From contig JAGWHF010000001.1 in the NCBI GenBank assembly GCA_028866895.1, positions 1 through 64,000 on the forward strand: a stretch of DNA of 64,000 nucleotides, in the 5' to 3' direction. Below the pieces are notes generated by a model. That model saw nothing but the letters and a program-made list of their open reading frames with translations, made no database searches and was not told where the DNA came from. Position 1 is the first letter of the stretch, and every line of letters starts with the position of its first letter. Below, one piece after another: positions 60,127 to 64,000 of this stretch. Source of the stretch: Nitrososphaerota archaeon. Lineage in GTDB: Archaea; Thermoproteota; Nitrososphaeria; Nitrososphaerales; Nitrosopumilaceae. The position numbers were made by a program, and so were the translations under genes.

Positions 60127-61302
60127 CTATCGTACTATTCCCGCCCGCTGGAGGTACTTTATCTCGTCAACTATGGTTTGCGGGGGAACATTCTTGTATA
60201 TCATAAAGCCTACGCTTGTCTTTACCCACGGTGGAATGTAGGTACCATGGATTCCAAGGACCTGGAGTAGTTTGGAATCTGAAATGGTATAGGTTGAGAA
60301 TCCCGCCCATGCACCAAGGGCGGACTTGGCGTCAAGGTAAAAGTACTTGTCATTGTCCGGGGTGTAAACGGGGTTGAAGCCTGAGATCACCACCTTCTGC
60401 TGGCCGTAGGGAACGTTGAATGCAACATGCCAGTTTCCTGAATCCGTATCCTGGCTTGTCAGCGATCTTGCCTCCCTGCCGTTGATGAGTACCTTGAAAT
60501 CCCCGTTGCTTGAATTCTTGGGGAACATAAAGTCGGCCGGATATGTAATCTGCCAGGGGTTTGAGGCATCAAGAGACAACTCTGTGTTTCCCGGCCCGAA
60601 TTTCTGGTTTGTAAAGTAAACAATTGAAAGGACGCTAAAGTAGAACGGCCTGCCCTTCAGCTGCGTTGACATCCCTACCACGTTATCGGTTCCAGGGATG
60701 AAGCAGCTGTAATAGTACACATCCTTTGCAACTGCCGGATCTGGATACATTGCAAACTCTGCCCTGCCCCCGGGGGAAATGGCTGGTATTGTCCATGCGC
60801 TCTGCACCTCGTCAAGATAATCGTTCCTCCTGTCATGTACAAGGGCAAAGACATCGATGTCATGTACCGTAGTGTTGCCAGTATTTGCGATGAACCCTGT
60901 CAGGTGCCCGTCCGGGAATTTTACCAGGGTCCTGTCGTAGTCTACTGCCAGATTCAACGGCCTGCCGTTTGTGTCAAAGAACGCGACGTCTGGCTTTTGA
61001 AGGACAGGACTTCCTCCCTCCACCTGCGGAAAGATGAACCTGAAGGGCATGTCGTCCAACGGGTATATCATGGGAAGAATACGTGACTCGGAAAACGCGT
61101 AGCTTCCATTGGAGACTGTCACCCCCACCCTTGCTATCACCGGCGTGCTCTGCGTGTTTCTTACAAAGCCGTACACTGCATACTTGCCGTCATGATCAAA
61201 ATAGCCCGCAAAAGCCTTGTCGGGCACGTACACCTCCGCACTGGCTGGATGGGACAGGATGCCTGCTAGGACAAGGAGGGGGACGATGTAAAATATTTTC
61301 AT
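60127..61302 (-). CDS. Secreted protein with thaumarchaeal C-terminal repeat-like domain
   Basis: The 391-residue protein has a signal peptide (IFYIVPLLVLAGILSHPASA) and two beta-rich parts with Ig-like strands (YAVYGFVRNTQSTPVIARVGVT, HLTGFIANTGNTTVHDIDVFALV). The end (IPPWVKTSVGFMIYKNVPPQTIVDEIKYLQRAGIVR, split here by strand breaks) has the IPxWVK...I..YLxxxGI pattern common on secreted proteins of this phylum. Function unknown; an envelope protein is likely. Start is the ATG at 61302. Confidence 0.75.
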   Translation of the reverse strand: MKIFYIVPLLVLAGILSHPASAEVYVPDKAFAGYFDHDGKYAVYGFVRNTQSTPVIARVGVTVSNGSYAFSESRILPMIYPLDDMPFRFIFPQVEGGSPVLQKPDVAFFDTNGRPLNLAVDYDRTLVKFPDGHLTGFIANTGNTTVHDIDVFALVHDRRNDYLDEVQSAWTIPAISPGGRAEFAMYPDPAVAKDVYYYSCFIPGTDNVVGMSTQLKGRPFYFSVLSIVYFTNQKFGPGNTELSLDASNPWQITYPADFMFPKNSSNGDFKVLINGREARSLTSQDTDSGNWHVAFNVPYGQQKVVISGFNPVYTPDNDKYFYLDAKSALGAWAGFSTYTISDSKLLQVLGIHGTYIPPWVKTSVGFMIYKNVPPQTIVDEIKYLQRAGIVR

Positions 61303-61337
61303 GGCAGTATCCCAGCTACATCTAATTTGAACCTAGC

Positions 61338-61721
61338 CTACATCGCGACAAGCCTGACATCTTCCATCTTCCTGTTTATCTTGAAATCCTTTGTCATGGT
61401 GCCAATCTTCTCCGCATCACCGTGCAGCAGAAAGAGTTCCATGCATTTGTTCCCGTCCACCTTGCTGTGCAGGTGGGTGCCGATGAGATCCTCGTGGTTG
61501 TGCTTGATTCCGGTGACAACCTGCTCGGACTCCTCGTCATGTATTACCATCAGTATGGCATGGATGGTGCCAGAAAGATTCGACCTCTGTTTTTCCTCCG
61601 AGACCAGGTTCCTAATGCCAGCCCTGATGATCTCGGATCTCCCGGAAAATCCCATTGTCTTTTGCAGCTTGTCAATCTCTGAAAGAATCTCATCATTGAG
61701 GGAGATTGAGACAATCGGCAT
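61338..61721 (-). CDS. NikR-like metal-responsive ribbon-helix-helix regulator
   Basis: The 127-residue protein has the RHH DNA-binding N-terminus (PIVSISLNDEILSEIDKLQ, then GFSGRSEIIRAGIRNLV) and an ACT-like metal domain with HNHEDLIGTHLHSKV and NKC, close to the NikR H...HxH...C ligand set but with the final Cys two residues farther. The family senses nickel. Here it faces a zinc/manganese-type importer, so its metal is uncertain. It is divergent from the transporter across the operator at 61731-61794. Confidence 0.8.
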   Translation of the reverse strand: MPIVSISLNDEILSEIDKLQKTMGFSGRSEIIRAGIRNLVSEEKQRSNLSGTIHAILMVIHDEESEQVVTGIKHNHEDLIGTHLHSKVDGNKCMELFLLHGDAEKIGTMTKDFKINRKMEDVRLVAM

Positions 61722-61730
61722 GCCTTTTTT

Positions 61731-61794
61731 ATTATTAACTATCTTATAAGTTTAGCAATAAAAATTATTAACAAATTATATATTTATTAATAAT
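61731..61794. promoter_or_regulatory. Metal regulator operator with repeated ATTATTAA half-sites
   Basis: ATTATTAA is at 61731-61738 and 61764-61771, and its complement TTAATAAT at 61787-61794. The latter two form an inverted repeat with a 15-bp spacer, close to the 16-bp spacing of NikR operators, and flank TATATATTT (61777-61785), the likely TATA of the importer operon. Binding there would block transcription. Confidence 0.55.
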
Positions 61795-61811
61795 TGTTGG
61801 ATAGTCTTGGT

Positions 61812-62780
61812 GTGAAAAAAAAGGCGGCGATAGGGTCGGGAATAGCAGCCATGGCAGTAGTGGTTACCGTGATGAGCACGACCGGTTTTTTCCATGATTC
61901 AAGCCATCCTGCCGTTGGAGGCCCTCCGGACCGTCCCGGACTTGGCACAATGCAAGCCAGGATGAAGATAGTGGCGGCAGAAAATTTCTGGGGCAGTCTG
62001 GCCTCCCAGATTGGAGGTTCGCATGTGCAGGTGATAAGCATCGTATCAGATCCCAACGCAGATCCGCATGAGTATGAGACCAGCACTGCCGACGCCCAGG
62101 CAGTTGCGGACGCAAACTATGTGATTGTAAATGGGGCAGGCTATGACAACTGGGCGATAAAAATTATCAATGCGGAGGGCAATCCAAACCAAAAGATCCT
62201 CGACGTGGCAAGCCTTCTGGGAAAGAAGGAGGGGGACAACCCCCACTTTTGGTACGACCCGGCATACGTGAACCAGACGGTACGGCAGATGTATTCGGAT
62301 CTTGTCTCCATGGATCCCCCTGACAGGGAATATTACGGGCGGCAGTATGCCGACCTGAATTCATCACTGGGGCAGTATGATACTCGCATCGGCGAGATCA
62401 AAAGGCAGTTTTCGGGAGCGCATGTTGCCGCAACCGAGGACATTTTCGTTTATCTGGCAAATGCTACAGGCCTTGACCTGATATCACCCCCGGAATTTAT
62501 GGGGGCCGTTGCGGAAGGAAACGAGCCGCCTGCGCGAAGCGTAGTAGAATTCCAGAAACAGCTCCAGGACAGGGGCGAAAATGTTTCAGTCCTGGTGTAC
62601 AACAAGCAGACCGTGACGCCGCTTACCCAGGTAATCAAGTCCATGGCGGTGCGGCAAGGCATCCCCGTTGTCGGCCTGACCGAAACTATACAGCCACCTG
62701 GCCTGCCGTTTCAGGACTGGATGAATGCCGAGATTGTCTCCCTGCAGGACGCGCTCAATTCAAAGGCCCAGGTTCGTTGA
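61812..62780 (+). CDS. ZnuA/TroA-like metal-binding lipoprotein or secreted protein
   Basis: This is the substrate-binding part of a metal ABC importer. It has an N-terminal membrane or signal helix (AAIGSGIAAMAVVVTVMSTTGFF), then IVAAENFWGSLASQIGG, DPNADPHEYETSTADAQAV with the metal His, NPHFWYDPAYV with a second His, and the EDIFVYLANATG and VGLTETIQPPG segments. The fourth ligand may be Glu or Asp. I choose the GTG at 61812 (MKKKAAIG), 27-35 nt after the TATA element; TTG at 61794 is an alternative. The ATPase follows 6 nt later. Confidence 0.88.
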   Translation: MKKKAAIGSGIAAMAVVVTVMSTTGFFHDSSHPAVGGPPDRPGLGTMQARMKIVAAENFWGSLASQIGGSHVQVISIVSDPNADPHEYETSTADAQAVADANYVIVNGAGYDNWAIKIINAEGNPNQKILDVASLLGKKEGDNPHFWYDPAYVNQTVRQMYSDLVSMDPPDREYYGRQYADLNSSLGQYDTRIGEIKRQFSGAHVAATEDIFVYLANATGLDLISPPEFMGAVAEGNEPPARSVVEFQKQLQDRGENVSVLVYNKQTVTPLTQVIKSMAVRQGIPVVGLTETIQPPGLPFQDWMNAEIVSLQDALNSKAQVR

Positions 62781-62786
62781 TCTGAT

Positions 62787-63602
62787 ATGGACTACAAAGA
62801 TCCCAAGACCAGCAATGCGCCAGATGAGATCCTCAGGGCTGAAAATCTAGCCGCGGGATATCCTGGCAAGATTGTATGGCAGGGCGCCAACTTCAGTTTT
62901 GTACGCGGGGAGTTTGTAGCAATCATCGGACCCAACGGGGCCGGAAAGACGCTCCTTATCCGCCTGCTCCTTGGCCTGAAGCAGCCTAGCAAGGGGACTA
63001 TCACAGTCCTAAACCTGCCCCCCCGACGGGGCAACCCGAAGATAGGATACGTACCGCAACGCCACTTGGTCGACAACGATACCAACATAGAATGCGTCGA
63101 ACTTGTAAGGCTGGCATACTCCGGTAACCGGTGGGGCATCGGCATGGAGTCCGGCAAGGAAAGAAAGATCGCACTTGAGGCGCTCGAGGCAGTCGGTGCG
63201 TCCGAGCTTGCACACCAGCCGCTAAATGCCCTGTCTGGAGGCGAACTGCAGCGCATATTTTTGGCGGAGGCGCTAGTTAGCGACCCGGAGATCCTGCTGC
63301 TTGACGAGCCGCTGTCAAACCTTGACATCCGGCGTGCACGGGAGCTTGTACAACTTGTCAACAAGGTCGTCCGCACGCGCAATGTCACCGCCCTGCTTGT
63401 TGCACATGACATAAACCCGCTCCTGCCGTTCCTCGACAAGGTCGTCTACATTGCCAACGGCAAGGCTGCTACCGGGATACCAAAGGACGTCCTTACATCG
63501 GAATCACTTTCCGCCCTGTACGGCGTCCACATCGAGGTCATCAGGGATTCCAGGGGAAACATTGCAATCATAGGAATTGAGGACCATCATGGTGACGAAT
63601 AG
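62787..63602 (+). CDS. ZnuC-like metal ABC transporter ATPase
   Basis: The 271-residue protein has Walker A GPNGAGKTLLIRLLLGL, Q-loop VPQRH, signature LSGGELQRIFLAEAL and Walker B ILLLDEPLSNLD. It matches the ZnuC/MntB group. Its stop overlaps the permease gene by 14 nt, indicating coupling. Confidence 0.9.
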   Translation: MDYKDPKTSNAPDEILRAENLAAGYPGKIVWQGANFSFVRGEFVAIIGPNGAGKTLLIRLLLGLKQPSKGTITVLNLPPRRGNPKIGYVPQRHLVDNDTNIECVELVRLAYSGNRWGIGMESGKERKIALEALEAVGASELAHQPLNALSGGELQRIFLAEALVSDPEILLLDEPLSNLDIRRARELVQLVNKVVRTRNVTALLVAHDINPLLPFLDKVVYIANGKAATGIPKDVLTSESLSALYGVHIEVIRDSRGNIAIIGIEDHHGDE

Positions 63603-64000
63603 CAACATCTTCAACCCAAACCTCGTGTCTGATCTGCAGCAGATGTTCCAGTACCAGTTCATGCAACATGCGTTTGAGGCCGGGACCATAGTTGCAATAA
63701 TCGCCGGGATCGTGGGCTACTTTGTAGTCCTCCGCCGTTCCGCATTTGCCTCCCATGCCCTCTCGCACATAGGTTTTGCGGGGGCCGCAGGTGCCGTCCT
63801 CATGGGAGCAAACCCGATATTCGGCCTGCTCACCTTTACCTGCGGGGGAGGGGTCGGCATGGCTGTCCTTGGACCCCGTGCCGTAAACAGGGACGTGCAG
63901 ATAGGCACGATTCTTGCCTTCATGCTCGGACTCGGAGTCCTGTTCATCAGCCTGTATACGGGCTACGCCACCGAGGCATACTCCATCCTCTTCGGGGAGA
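63589..64000 (+). CDS. ZnuB-like metal ABC transporter permease (cut by window end)
   Basis: The ATG at 63589 opens a frame that has no stop before base 64000, so only the first 137 codons are seen. The product has QYQFMQHAFEAGTIVAIIAG, IVGYFVVLRRSAFASHALSHIGFAGAA and the start of a further helix (IGTILAFMLGLGVLFISLY), typical of the ABC-3 family. It overlaps the ATPase gene by 14 nt. Confidence 0.9.
   Translation, partial: MVTNSNIFNPNLVSDLQQMFQYQFMQHAFEAGTIVAIIAGIVGYFVVLRRSAFASHALSHIGFAGAAGAVLMGANPIFGLLTFTCGGGVGMAVLGPRAVNRDVQIGTILAFMLGLGVLFISLYTGYATEAYSILFGE

Noticed and set aside
1-64000. CRISPR arrays, rRNA genes, intact insertion sequences
   Set aside because: No regularly spaced repeats, rRNA-like conserved stretches or transposase frames with terminal inverted repeats were seen.

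Overview
The window is archaeal and most likely from a soil-type ammonia-oxidising Nitrososphaerota (Thaumarchaeota), near Nitrososphaera. The reasons are gene content: glycerol-1-phosphate dehydrogenase for archaeal lipids, an A-type ATP synthase operon, the archaeal pantoate kinase / phosphopantothenate synthetase route to CoA, a 20S proteasome beta subunit next to the beta-CASP nuclease aCPSF1, SepF, pyrB/pyrI, and a PstS ending in a PEFG-type sorting tail, a hallmark of this phylum. Many genes use TTG or GTG starts and several have a TATA-like element about 25-30 nt before the start, as expected for leaderless archaeal transcripts. The species assignment is inference.

Layout. 1-2500: two unrecognised genes, a membrane coiled-coil protein with a nuclease-like tail and an AT-hook-like protein. 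2500-10450: a visibly AT-rich accessory island. It holds an AbiEi-like repressor facing a two-gene operon of a GHKL ATPase and an AbiEii-like nucleotidyltransferase toxin, then a cut-down tyrosine integrase, an HD phosphohydrolase and an ImmA/IrrE metallopeptidase. The last three lie between two near-identical 31-bp direct repeats. 10450-16130: GC-rich core sequence resumes with a zinc-ribbon Mrr-like nuclease, small membrane and redox proteins and RtcA. 16149-21980: phosphate uptake (AbrB-PhoU regulator, pstC-pstA-pstB-phoU, then pstS). 22095-26150: NadM, a tRNA-Arg(CCG), a class V aminotransferase, an FKBP and G1P dehydrogenase. 26256-31309: proteasome beta, aCPSF1, SepF, a PP-loop thiolase-like protein and an M24 peptidase. 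31312-35002: a complete four-gene CoA operon on the minus strand. 35065-43508: a second AbrB-PhoU protein, Nudix, Lrp, a MacB/LolD-type ABC exporter with a secreted partner, a UbiB kinase and Hsp20. 43590-46094: a nucleotide operon (dTMP kinase, HD hydrolase, UMP kinase). 49648-58268: A-ATP synthase K-E-C-F-A-B-D-(small ORF)-H-I. 58690-60126: divergent pyrI and pyrB. 61338-64000: a NikR-like repressor facing a ZnuABC-type metal importer that runs off the window end.

The most interesting part is 2997-6854. The AbiEi-like regulator and AbiEii-like toxin are separated by a GHKL ATPase that is joined to the toxin with no intergenic base. The regulator gene sits beside a near-perfect dyad of four 8-bp half-sites, while three TCCGGA elements precede the ATPase. 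This looks like a composite three-gene defence or toxin-antitoxin module that I cannot match to a named system. A second lead is the int-HD-ImmA cassette between direct repeats. A third is an unlisted 41-codon membrane-type ORF that fills the gap between atpD and atpH.

No rRNA, CRISPR array or intact insertion sequence was seen.
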